In this document: positions 1 through 7,536 of the stretch, one piece after another | Layout of the letters: each line of letters starts with the position of its first letter | Numbering within the stretch: position 1 is the stretch's first letter | Assembly (NCBI GenBank): GCA_016207365.1 | Contig: JACQPU010000125.1 | Coordinates: 1 to 9,017 of the forward strand | Direction of reading: 5' to 3' | Source of the DNA: Ignavibacteriales bacterium | Lineage (GTDB): Bacteria; Bacteroidota; Ignavibacteria; UBA10030 | DNA length: 9,017 nucleotides | Program-made: the position numbers and the translations under genes | Notes under the pieces: generated by a model | What the model saw: the letters and a program-made list of their open reading frames with translations, nothing else | Database searches by the model: none | What the model was told of the DNA's origin: nothing

Positions 1-686
1 ACCATGTACAGATCGTTGGCGCGTCCGCGCATATCCCGATATTCCCTGAAACGGGCTGAAACAGAGACCAGGTAATCTGTGCGTGCGGGATCCCAATCCT
101 CCCATCCCACATTGTACTGAAGATATTTTCCTATCAGCTCGTAATACTGCTGATCCGGCCTTCTCGGCAACCTATGACTGAATCCCGTGCTCGCAATCGC
201 ACCGATGTGCTGCTCCCATGCATTCAGCTTGTTCCAGTCGACACGGTCCCAGGGAGGCACACCTGGATCATTATTGACCACAATTCCGGCCGGCGGAGGA
301 TTCGGATTCAGCGACGGGCCGTGTAGTTCCATCCATTGTGCATACCTGACAACCGACCAATAGGAGTCTGCATACCGCTCGAACTCATCAGTCTGCCTGT
401 CCCCTTTGCCATCGTACGTTGCATAGACAATCCAGAGAAGAACCTCTGCTCCGAAGAACGCTGCGGCGCGCCAGTATTCCTCGGTATACAGCTCGCCGGC
501 TCCGGGGAGTAAAACTGAGTAAACGGCCGCGCGGAAAACCGACTTACGTTCCTTTCCGTCCATAGTCGAATCCCTGTACCCACGCCCAATGTCAAGATCC
601 ACGCGCAAATTACCGGTGAGCGGCGGCAACGAGCTCTGACAAACCATCGAACACGAGAAAACAACGGCAAGAACGATCTGTCTCAA
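1..686 (-). CDS. DUF5683-like membrane protein, 3' end cut by window
   Basis: An open frame runs from a TTG at 686-684 to the window edge without a stop, giving 228 residues of the N-terminal part. The TTG is chosen because GGGAGGA lies 7 nt upstream and because it gives a signal-peptide-like start (MRQIVLAVVFSCSMVCQ). The next in-frame ATG, codon 14, would destroy that. Residues 50-67 contain the LLPGAGELY motif, followed by a hydrophobic stretch (YWRAAAFFGAEVLLWIVY, 71-88). This resembles the 'PGxGqxYN..YWKA' signature of DUF5683 proteins common in Bacteroidota and Chlorobiota. Later come a Pro/Asn-rich stretch (126-145), YYELIGKYLQYNVGWEDW (181-198) and YRDMRGRAND. The function is unknown, and an envelope location is inferred. 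VFSC near residue 12 could be a poor lipobox, but the signal would be very short. The start overlaps the stop of the upstream barrel gene as TTGA, so this is the next cistron of the operon. The family call is by motif resemblance only. Confidence 0.8.
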   Translation of the reverse strand, partial: MRQIVLAVVFSCSMVCQSSLPPLTGNLRVDLDIGRGYRDSTMDGKERKSVFRAAVYSVLLPGAGELYTEEYWRAAAFFGAEVLLWIVYATYDGKGDRQTDEFERYADSYWSVVRYAQWMELHGPSLNPNPPPAGIVVNNDPGVPPWDRVDWNKLNAWEQHIGAIASTGFSHRLPRRPDQQYYELIGKYLQYNVGWEDWDPARTDYLVSVSARFREYRDMRGRANDLYM

Positions 687-3600
687 TGTGAATTCCTCCC
701 CAGGAACCTCGTCCACGAAGGGACGATTTGTCCGAGTTCAAATCCGAAAAGAACTCCAAAATACCACCGCCATTCATGTCCATACCGAACCGGGATTCCT
801 GCAAACGTCCGTGTAAACTCATCGAATCCATATGCCCCCGAGAAGAAAAACCTTGTGGGATAGGCATAGAACGAGAAGGCCTCAAGGCGCAGTTCAAATC
901 CAGCGTCCGATTTCCAATCGGACAACCGGGGTACCTTCCCCGTCCATGCATTCCCAAAATCAACAAACGCCGAAGCATACAGTTTCGTGAAGATGAATTG
1001 AAGAAACCGAAAATCAAGTTTTCTACCGATGGGAAATCGGTACGTAAGCGTCCCGGCCGCATTGGTATTTCCGCCAAGGGAGTAAAAGGGATAACCCTTC
1101 ATGCCGACGAGCCCCCCCGCGTAGACATCAAAAAAGCTCTCTACGGTTTTCCCGATGACTCCCGCTGCTCTGAGGCTGAGCGTGAGAGTGTGGTGACGAA
1201 AAGGAAGTCCGACGTATTCGTTCCAAGAGAACTCGGCACGGTGAAACACGAATCTTTGGTACAACGGTACCGCCAGACCCGACGTGAAATCGAATTCACC
1301 CTCGGGATTAAACTTGTTGTTTTCGTACGCGTATCGGAAAACCACCGAGCGGCCCGTTGGATTGATCTCGCTCTCGACGCCAGGATCGCGATAATCCCCA
1401 CGGACCTGAACACTGAACGCATTCCCGATAAAGTAAACGTTTCGAAAGGCCGGCACAAGTACAACCCGGTTCGGATCGATGAACGCGCCGATGTCCGCAT
1501 GGTATCTGCTCAGCGTGTACGACGTTCTCACCTCCGTCCTCTCGTGAACGACGGGTTGACGAAGGGATAAATTGAATTCAAAGAGATTATAGGTGATCTG
1601 CGGAGAGATCGGTTTAGGAGAAGGTTCGAGAAAGAATGTTGCGGACGTTTTACGCGTAAGATTGTACAACTCCAGCCCCGCGACAGGCTCCAGGCCGATT
1701 GTTGAGATCAGCGGGAGTCTATCGCGATACTCGAGAATGACGGCGATGTCACGTTCAAATCGCCGATTCAAGGCTGCTCCGGCGAAGAGCGTCAGCTTTT
1801 CGAGCATGTCGTAGGAACTGACATACAATCCGGGTTTGAGAATGTCGACCCCGCTGTTTCGGGGGTTGTAATTGTCAAACCGAAGAATCGGAAAGAAGTT
1901 CAAGCTGGTGAACGTGTGCCGGTATGCTCTCCCCTCGTTATGGACATTGACCTCTGGGTTTGCGACAGATGACCATTCCGTCGCAGAATGAGTTAAAGGC
2001 ATGGGAATCGTTGTGGGGGGCCGCGTCTCAACCGGCTCAGGTTTCACCTCTGATGCAGGAATGTATCGGATGGCGTAACCAGAGGAAGAATAAGATGCGT
2101 ACAGCAAGTCACCTTCGTTGTTGACCGCGGGAAGAAAGGCTCCACCGAGGACGTTGGTGATCTGTTTCGTCGCGCCGGCTCTCAAATCCAGCGAGTAAAT
2201 ATTGAAAATCCCTGTTCGATCGGATGAGAAATACAGAGTCCCATCGCTGGCGAAGAAGGGATTGCGGCAATCACCATTCGCCGCGACGATCTGAATCTCT
2301 CCTCCGTCCGCTTCCACTATTCCAATCGATTGTCCGTGTCCTTGTGAATATCCGAAAGCAATTTTTGATCCATCGGGCGACCACGCCGGCGTATACACCT
2401 GATGACCCCGAGAAACGCTCGTGAGTTCGCGGATGTCTGTGCCGTCTACTCTGCACGTACCGATATTCAACGTACCGTCTGAGCCATACGTAAACACAAT
2501 CCGAGACCCGTCGGGAGAGAGGCGCGGATTGAACGCGCGAAGTCCATGGGTTAACCTTGTTTCCCGCTTTGTCTGCATGTCGAACGCATACAGATCCGAC
2601 CATCGCGACCAATGTGCATTGTCAGAGGAAATCTTGGCATAGACCAGGGTTTTCCCGTCGGGAGTCAGAGAAAGGGTCGATCGTACTCCCTTGACAAGCA
2701 TTTCCGATTTCTTCCGATCGGGATCGTACAAATAGACGGAACTTTCAGCAAAATAATCCTTCCCTTTGTTGGAAACGTAGAGAATCGATCGATGATCAGG
2801 ACCAAAAACAGGGTAGAAGTTTCCGAAGCCGCCATCGTCTATCATTGCGCCTTCGCGCAAGCCCCCGGTTGCCCGGCGGGTTTCTCCATAGATCGAATTC
2901 ATGAAGGATTTCCATTCTGCATAAATCTCTCGTCCGGTTCTCCCAAGTATCTGTTCGATCGCCCCGTCGATTGTGACTCGTGGAAGAGACGCCAACGCCC
3001 GCGAAATCCTTTCGAGCGATCCCACACCATACGTCTCCGCGATATACCGCACAAGGGAGAATCCTGCATTGTAGGCAGATTCATTTCCGAGACTGGTCTT
3101 GCCGAACACGGCCATGTCTTCCCACGAAAGCAGGTTTCCTTCAAGCACGTTCATCCGGAGGATCATGTCCCGGTGCGTATCCCAAAAATCGTATGTGAGC
3201 GAGGGGTGATTGTACTGCGCCGTGCCTTCGGCAAACCAGCTTGGAACAAGGAAGAACGAAAAAGGATATGAGACGACGACATTCGGATAACCATATAAGA
3301 CATCTGGCCTCCGTTCGGATTCGTACCCGAACCACTGCAAGTACAAGGCCGGGATTCTTCGCCCGAGTTTCATTGCAACTTGAATCTGCACGATGTGCAC
3401 GAATTCGTGTGTTACGACGTTCTGGAGCCAGGGATGGATCCCCCTGAGCTCGAAATCCATTGCGGGTGCCCAGATCTCGATCTTGTTGTCAAAGAAGTAC
3501 GCCGCACCGTTGGAGTAGTCACCATGGTCGCGGATGACGATACTCACTTTTTGATCCGGCCGATGACCGTACATACCGGTAACGGGCGCATAGATGGACT

Positions 3601-3778
3601 CTGCAATCGCAGCGACTGTCCGCCCTGTCCACATTGCTCCGGAATGCGTGTGAACCAGAAAATGCTCGGTCTCGATCGTCCTCCAATCGAGCTCGGTATG
3701 AGGGAACACAACTTGTCCATCCAGCTCCCCCCAAGTGAGAAAAGCCAACAGAACGAGCACGAGAAACCGACTGCTCAT
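683..3778 (-). CDS. Outer-membrane fusion: MA-type metallopeptidase, TolB-like propeller, Omp85-like barrel
   Basis: The protein has 1031 residues. Residues 1-22 look like a Sec signal (FLVLVLLAFLTWG, cleavage near DGQ). Residues about 30-300 form a gluzincin-like peptidase domain with HEFVH at 124-128 and a downstream WFAEGTAQ (Glu184), as in peptidase MA-like families. All expected zinc ligands are present, so it is probably catalytic. Residues about 320-575 carry TolB/PD40-type blades: LTPDGKTLVYA (371), LSPDGSRIVFT (420), WSPDGSKIAFG (466) and FASDGTLYFSSD (509). A Pro-rich linker (578-595) leads to about 400 residues of alternating aromatic strands ending WRWYFGVLFGFEL, read as an Omp85/surface-antigen-like beta-barrel. 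The peptidase and propeller would therefore be tethered to the outer membrane; which side they face is not shown. The ATG overlaps the lipoprotein stop (ATGA), and GAGGG lies 4 nt upstream of it. The substrate is unknown. A 16-residue tail follows the last predicted strand. The domain calls are solid in outline, but the barrel subfamily is uncertain. Confidence 0.88.
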   Translation of the reverse strand: MSSRFLVLVLLAFLTWGELDGQVVFPHTELDWRTIETEHFLVHTHSGAMWTGRTVAAIAESIYAPVTGMYGHRPDQKVSIVIRDHGDYSNGAAYFFDNKIEIWAPAMDFELRGIHPWLQNVVTHEFVHIVQIQVAMKLGRRIPALYLQWFGYESERRPDVLYGYPNVVVSYPFSFFLVPSWFAEGTAQYNHPSLTYDFWDTHRDMILRMNVLEGNLLSWEDMAVFGKTSLGNESAYNAGFSLVRYIAETYGVGSLERISRALASLPRVTIDGAIEQILGRTGREIYAEWKSFMNSIYGETRRATGGLREGAMIDDGGFGNFYPVFGPDHRSILYVSNKGKDYFAESSVYLYDPDRKKSEMLVKGVRSTLSLTPDGKTLVYAKISSDNAHWSRWSDLYAFDMQTKRETRLTHGLRAFNPRLSPDGSRIVFTYGSDGTLNIGTCRVDGTDIRELTSVSRGHQVYTPAWSPDGSKIAFGYSQGHGQSIGIVEADGGEIQIVAANGDCRNPFFASDGTLYFSSDRTGIFNIYSLDLRAGATKQITNVLGGAFLPAVNNEGDLLYASYSSSGYAIRYIPASEVKPEPVETRPPTTIPMPLTHSATEWSSVANPEVNVHNEGRAYRHTFTSLNFFPILRFDNYNPRNSGVDILKPGLYVSSYDMLEKLTLFAGAALNRRFERDIAVILEYRDRLPLISTIGLEPVAGLELYNLTRKTSATFFLEPSPKPISPQITYNLFEFNLSLRQPVVHERTEVRTSYTLSRYHADIGAFIDPNRVVLVPAFRNVYFIGNAFSVQVRGDYRDPGVESEINPTGRSVVFRYAYENNKFNPEGEFDFTSGLAVPLYQRFVFHRAEFSWNEYVGLPFRHHTLTLSLRAAGVIGKTVESFFDVYAGGLVGMKGYPFYSLGGNTNAAGTLTYRFPIGRKLDFRFLQFIFTKLYASAFVDFGNAWTGKVPRLSDWKSDAGFELRLEAFSFYAYPTRFFFSGAYGFDEFTRTFAGIPVRYGHEWRWYFGVLFGFELGQIVPSWTRFLGRNSH
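694..700 (-). promoter_or_regulatory. Strong Shine-Dalgarno that fixes a TTG start
   Basis: GGGAGGA on the minus strand lies 7 nt before the TTG at 686-684, inside the last codons of the upstream barrel gene. It is the best ribosome-binding site in the window and is the main reason for accepting a TTG start that overlaps the preceding TGA. Confidence 0.75.
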
Positions 3779-4437
3779 TGCACCCTCACCGCGAGTCTGG
3801 TGACCTCGTTCATTCGCAAGATTATTCCAAACCTGTGCGTGGTTGTCCCGATTGTCAGCTCGAGATACACGACATTGTTAATCCTGTAATTCCCGACAAA
3901 TGCATCGGTGCCGGTATACAGGGGGACAGGATAATAACCTACCGGGAGCGAGTCATCAGAAATGGAGAATACGCCGTTGGCATCGGTTGTCGCTGTAACG
4001 TGGCCATCAACGAGCACGGGATACGAATGCCGGACCGCTCCGTCAACCACGTAGCGAACAATGTACACACCGCTCCGAACAAGATTCCCTGAATTGTTCC
4101 GCTTATCCCAAGGTCTGTAGAAGCTTGGTCCCGACGGAGATTCGGCGGCAAGGTTTCGCACAAGCCTGTTCTTAAGATCATAAACGTCGATGACGACATA
4201 CTCGCCCGGTGATTGGAGGATGTACTCGCGCTGCGGCTGAGGGGAGCTGCTCACAAAGTCCATGCCGTAGGACACTTTGATCGCAACACCGATGACGGGT
4301 TGATCCAAACCGTCGAGCACCGTTCCCTCAATTTGGTAACCTTCCGTGGGTCGTCGTACTTCGACCAAATCGGTGTCCCGGCATCCTGTTACCAGGATCA
4401 ACAAAGCGATAATCCAATGATGTACCTTTGAGGCCAT
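3775..4437 (-). CDS. Surface/periplasmic lipoprotein with carboxypeptidase-regulatory and FlgD-like Ig domains
   Basis: The product has 220 residues. A hydrophobic N-terminus (HHWIIALLILVTGC) ends in a good lipobox, LVTG-C19, so the mature protein should be lipidated at Cys19. Residues 34-58 (YQIEGTVLDGLDQPVIGVAI) match the opening of a carboxypeptidase-regulatory-like beta-sandwich. Residues 79-131 (YVVIDVYDLKNRLVRNL, then PWDKRNNSGN and SGVYIVRYV) resemble a FlgD-like Ig module. Residues 144-175 (TATTDANGVFSISDDSLPVGYY) look like a second regulatory-type turn. There are no catalytic motifs, so a structural or binding role is inferred. The ATG sits only 2 nt after the stop of the pseudo-M6 gene and has no properly spaced Shine-Dalgarno sequence, which points to translational coupling. 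Its stop overlaps the barrel gene's start as ATGA. That context suggests a partner for one or both neighbours. Lipoprotein status is well supported; the function is unknown. Confidence 0.82.
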   Translation of the reverse strand: MASKVHHWIIALLILVTGCRDTDLVEVRRPTEGYQIEGTVLDGLDQPVIGVAIKVSYGMDFVSSSPQPQREYILQSPGEYVVIDVYDLKNRLVRNLAAESPSGPSFYRPWDKRNNSGNLVRSGVYIVRYVVDGAVRHSYPVLVDGHVTATTDANGVFSISDDSLPVGYYPVPLYTGTDAFVGNYRINNVVYLELTIGTTTHRFGIILRMNEVTRLAVRVQ

Positions 4438-4439
4438 GC

Positions 4440-7400
4440 CTATTTCACAACTGCGATCTTGATGACAACAGCTTCATGTTTTCCGCTTCCAAGTGCTTCG
4501 ACGTGCGCGAAATAAATGCCGCTCTCTATTCCGGAAACATCCCAGGGAACTTCTTCATCCGCCCCACCTGAAGTGGCCGTCTGCAATTCCGCCACAGTTT
4601 CTCCTGCCAGAGTCAAGATCCTGATGGATATACGCGCCGGATCTGACGTGTAGAAGCGGATTCTCGTTGTCGGTCCGTACACCGGGTTCGGCCAGTTGTA
4701 AACCCTTTCTGAAGGAAGGAACGATGTCGAAATCGGACCGGTTCCAACAGTGCTGATCACTGATACACCGGTCTTCGCCGCGTTTCCCCTCTCCTGGAAC
4801 CATTCCCGTTGAAGATTCGCGTACGGACGGGCGATTTCCCACACGTCAAGAGCGCCGTTTCCCGGAGCAACTGCAATCCGCACACTGCCAGCCGGCGAAC
4901 GGAACACCGCCGGCGTTCCTATGACGGGTCCACTCACTTGTACACTGAACCCATCGACCACGCGTCCGTCGGCGTCCACCACATGGAGAACACCCTCGCG
5001 CGTCAGGACAAGAATATCAGGCCGGCTATCCCCGGTGAAATCCGCGACAAGCGGTTCGGTCATGATTTCACTCTGGAATCGTACGGGAAATCCGTCGAGT
5101 AACGTTCCGCGGGCGTTCAAGACCATCAGCATGTTCCCCAGCCGTACAACGATGTCAAGCACTCCATCGCGGTCCAAATCCGTCGGAACCAAACTTTGAA
5201 CACCACCCGTTGAAATCGAGAACGGGAGGTTAGCGAGGCTGAACCGAAACAGCGTTCCTGAGAGCGCCCGGTCGATCACAGAAACCGTCAGCGGAGATTC
5301 ATTGACAAGAAGGAGGTCGGATCCACCGAAGCGCACCCCGCGTACATGATTCCCTGGCGTGCCAAGGGGAAACGTCGAACTCCCGTTTGTAAGACCTGTT
5401 TTAGTTAAATCAATGAGCTCGTCGGTCCAAGGTCCCGAACCGGGAAACGCAATCAGATCGCGAATGGGGCCGGAACCCCAATCTCGGAGATGCAACGCCC
5501 CGTTGTCGAGGCGAAGCGTGAGGATTCTCCCTTGAGCAGTGCCGGCGAAGGCGTGAGGAATGCCGGCGGAGTCGGCGATGATCGGTCCTGAAACAAGAGA
5601 GTCGCCAAATGTATGAACAGAAAGCGTATTAACATCAAAGATTCCGTCAGCGTCAGAATCACTGAGCGCTCGGAGATACATCGTACTGTCACGGGCAGAA
5701 ACGACGTACGTCGGTGCTCCTTCGCGCACCGCCAGATATCCAAGGCTTCCCTCGGTACCGAGGAAGCCGTCGACAGACAACGTTCTCGAATTGCCCGTGA
5801 ACGCAACCCCGGCACTGCCTGTCGCTCCGCCGTAATAAATCCCTGAGTCGGTTACTGCAATGCGTACACCTTCCGCTCCCGCAACCGGAGCCGTCCGAAA
5901 TACTCGGTAGATCGATTCACTTCCCTGTGAAACAGTCGCCGTCATGCGCGCCCCACGAGGACTGAAACTTCTGATCTTCACGAACGTGGAAAACCCGGAA
6001 TTCGCTCTGGTATTCGGATAGGTCGAATTGTCAAACTCATTCGTATACACCGGCGAGCTATTCCCTGAATACCAGAAATCCAGTGGCCACCCGTTTTCCG
6101 TCCCGCTGCCAGGGTCAAGAATGTCGTATGCAGCCCCGATATCCTGCGAACCGTCTGCTTCCTCCAGGTCCACAGTACGGCGCGCTGGGTCGGCATTGAG
6201 CGTATTCGTTGCCATCTTTGCTGCAAGGTCGGTCTCGTCGATGTGCCAGAGAAGGATACCGCCCCCTTCAAATCCGGGCTCAAGGGTGGATCCCGGAAGG
6301 GCCCAATCAAAATCCTCGGCATCAATCAGGGATCCGTAGATCCTTGTCACGTCGTTGAACGCAAATCCCGCCGTATCACCATCAAAGTGCATCGACACAA
6401 CCTGGCCTCCGCGAAGAATGCTCAGAGTCTGGCCATTCCCCAAGGGATCGCGGCTCCGATGTTCTATCAGAAAATATTCATGAGCGCTCACGGGAATCTT
6501 GTACACCGTATCTCCACCCGATTGCGTTAATCCGACGGCAGGGAGAGTAATCGAGGTAGTACCTGATTCCAGAACAACCGGAGTGGTCCACCCGAGAAAG
6601 ATTTTTTCCCAAGCCGACAGTTCGGGCGGCAACACGCCGTTATAGGCAAAGATCGCGGCCCCATCCATAAGTCCGAATTGTCCGATGCCCGACCGACCGG
6701 TCTTCGTATCAAATAAGTCTGGCAGTCCCAAATAGCTTCCAAACGACGATGCGAGGAGTCCGTTAATGCCGAGCTGGAAAGTATCAACCGAGGATCCTCG
6801 CGTGAAAACCCGTGTCTCGGTCTCCGGAATAATCATTGAGTTCGTGATGTGGAACGATCCTCCGGCAACAGGAATCCCCTGGTATAGCGGATTGTCGAGA
6901 TAGGCCCTGAGAGTTTGAAGATTGATCGTAACAGAGGGAATATCGTAAGGCGTTGGATCAGACCCGAGGAGGGACACAAGATCGACATCCCTTCCCACAC
7001 CCGCGTGAAAGATAATGAATGCGTCGTAATTCGAGAAGGGAAAGCCTGGACGGGCGACATCAGCCGCGGCCCAGCTATCTTCCATCAGCCTGGCCAGGCG
7101 GTTGAGATCATTCTCTCCGCGGGGGGCATACACAGCCATCGAATCCGCAAGCTGCACCGTCTCCGGGAAGAGCTCGGCCTGAATGGTGAGCCATCCATTG
7201 GACACTTTGCCAAAATAGTTTTCCAGGAAACGCAGCTTTGACGCGAAGTACGCGGAGTCGTGGGGAGGTGGATCGATCTGCAGAGGGGATCCGGACGTCA
7301 GGAATCGACCTGTTCCGCTTGTGCGCGGATCCGCGTCCTGCTGAAACTCGACCAGAAGGCCCAGTACGCGGACCGTCTGCAACGTTGTCGCGCGTTCGGC

Positions 7401-7502
7401 ACCCCGAAGTAACGGAAGCTTACGAGCGAAAGGAGTCCCTTGCGACGACGCGTGTGACCAAAGGATCAGGACTGCGATTGCGAGGACACCGGACCGTTTC
7501 AT
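4440..7502 (-). CDS. Secreted M6-like pseudopeptidase with FG-GAP/VCBS repeats and T9SS type A sorting domain
   Basis: The product has 1020 residues from the ATG at 7502, with GGAG 4 nt upstream. An in-frame TTG at 7514 would add four residues before the signal peptide and lacks a good ribosome-binding site. Residues 1-21 are a Sec signal (VLAIAVLILWSHASSQ). M6-type landmarks follow: VRVLGLLVEF (45-53), ENYFGKVSNGWLTIQ (94-108), YLGLPDLFD (257-265), FGLMDG (276-281), PPELSAWEKIFLGW (292-305), EYFLIEHRSRD (341-351) and ILLWHIDE (416-423). The zinc motif HExxH expected immediately before YLGLPDL is SSFGS (252-256), so peptidase activity is unlikely. Residues about 530-900 contain repeat elements including DLDRDGVLDIVV (775-786) and DFTGDSRPDILVL (821-833), typical of calcium-binding FG-GAP/VCBS blades. 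The end, VYNWPNPV (934-941) through SGIYFAHVEA to KIAVVK, is a type A T9SS sorting domain, so export by T9SS to the surface or medium is predicted. The gene follows porV by 34 nt. The role is unknown; a binding or scaffold function is inferred. Confidence 0.9.
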   Translation of the reverse strand: MKRSGVLAIAVLILWSHASSQGTPFARKLPLLRGAERATTLQTVRVLGLLVEFQQDADPRTSGTGRFLTSGSPLQIDPPPHDSAYFASKLRFLENYFGKVSNGWLTIQAELFPETVQLADSMAVYAPRGENDLNRLARLMEDSWAAADVARPGFPFSNYDAFIIFHAGVGRDVDLVSLLGSDPTPYDIPSVTINLQTLRAYLDNPLYQGIPVAGGSFHITNSMIIPETETRVFTRGSSVDTFQLGINGLLASSFGSYLGLPDLFDTKTGRSGIGQFGLMDGAAIFAYNGVLPPELSAWEKIFLGWTTPVVLESGTTSITLPAVGLTQSGGDTVYKIPVSAHEYFLIEHRSRDPLGNGQTLSILRGGQVVSMHFDGDTAGFAFNDVTRIYGSLIDAEDFDWALPGSTLEPGFEGGGILLWHIDETDLAAKMATNTLNADPARRTVDLEEADGSQDIGAAYDILDPGSGTENGWPLDFWYSGNSSPVYTNEFDNSTYPNTRANSGFSTFVKIRSFSPRGARMTATVSQGSESIYRVFRTAPVAGAEGVRIAVTDSGIYYGGATGSAGVAFTGNSRTLSVDGFLGTEGSLGYLAVREGAPTYVVSARDSTMYLRALSDSDADGIFDVNTLSVHTFGDSLVSGPIIADSAGIPHAFAGTAQGRILTLRLDNGALHLRDWGSGPIRDLIAFPGSGPWTDELIDLTKTGLTNGSSTFPLGTPGNHVRGVRFGGSDLLLVNESPLTVSVIDRALSGTLFRFSLANLPFSISTGGVQSLVPTDLDRDGVLDIVVRLGNMLMVLNARGTLLDGFPVRFQSEIMTEPLVADFTGDSRPDILVLTREGVLHVVDADGRVVDGFSVQVSGPVIGTPAVFRSPAGSVRIAVAPGNGALDVWEIARPYANLQREWFQERGNAAKTGVSVISTVGTGPISTSFLPSERVYNWPNPVYGPTTRIRFYTSDPARISIRILTLAGETVAELQTATSGGADEEVPWDVSGIESGIYFAHVEALGSGKHEAVVIKIAVVK
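6735..6749 (-). other. Degenerate zinc site (SSFGS in place of HExxH)
   Basis: These five codons (TCG TCG TTT GGA AGC) encode Ser252-Ser253-Phe-Gly-Ser256. They occupy the exact place of HEFGH before the conserved YLGLPDLFD of M6-type peptidases. Both histidines and the catalytic glutamate are absent. The flanking family motifs and the reading frame are intact, so this is not a frameshift or a local sequencing slip. Confidence 0.85.
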
Positions 7503-7536
7503 GCCGCTCCGCAAAATTCAGCATATCTCCCCGCGA

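Noticed and set aside
308..670. Minus-strand frame with an ATG start and a hydrophobic patch, in a different phase from the DUF5683-like gene
   Set aside because: Its translation is rich in Arg and Ser without motifs. The alternative frame from 686 is open to the edge, has a strong ribosome-binding site and carries family motifs.
728..1570. Long plus-strand open frame (280 codons) antisense to the barrel domain
   Set aside because: It lies wholly inside the recognised outer-membrane gene. Its translation is basic and low in recognisable structure, with no signal, motif or ribosome-binding context.
2612..3271. Plus-strand open frame of 219 codons opposite the peptidase and propeller region
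   Set aside because: It is fully nested in a gene with clear conserved motifs on the other strand, and its product shows no domain.
6450..6490. HEYFLIEH (residues 340-347 of the pseudo-M6 protein) as a possible relocated zinc motif
   Set aside because: The spacing is not HExxH (HEYFL). It matches the conserved 'EYFLIENR' strand of M6 proteins, which is separate from the active site.
7503..7536. Short frame starting at an ATG after GGGGAG in the gap between porV and the pseudo-M6 gene
   Set aside because: It runs out of phase into the pseudo-M6 signal peptide with no recognisable product. The ribosome-binding-like sequence is more likely to be chance or to assist loading for the ATG at 7502.
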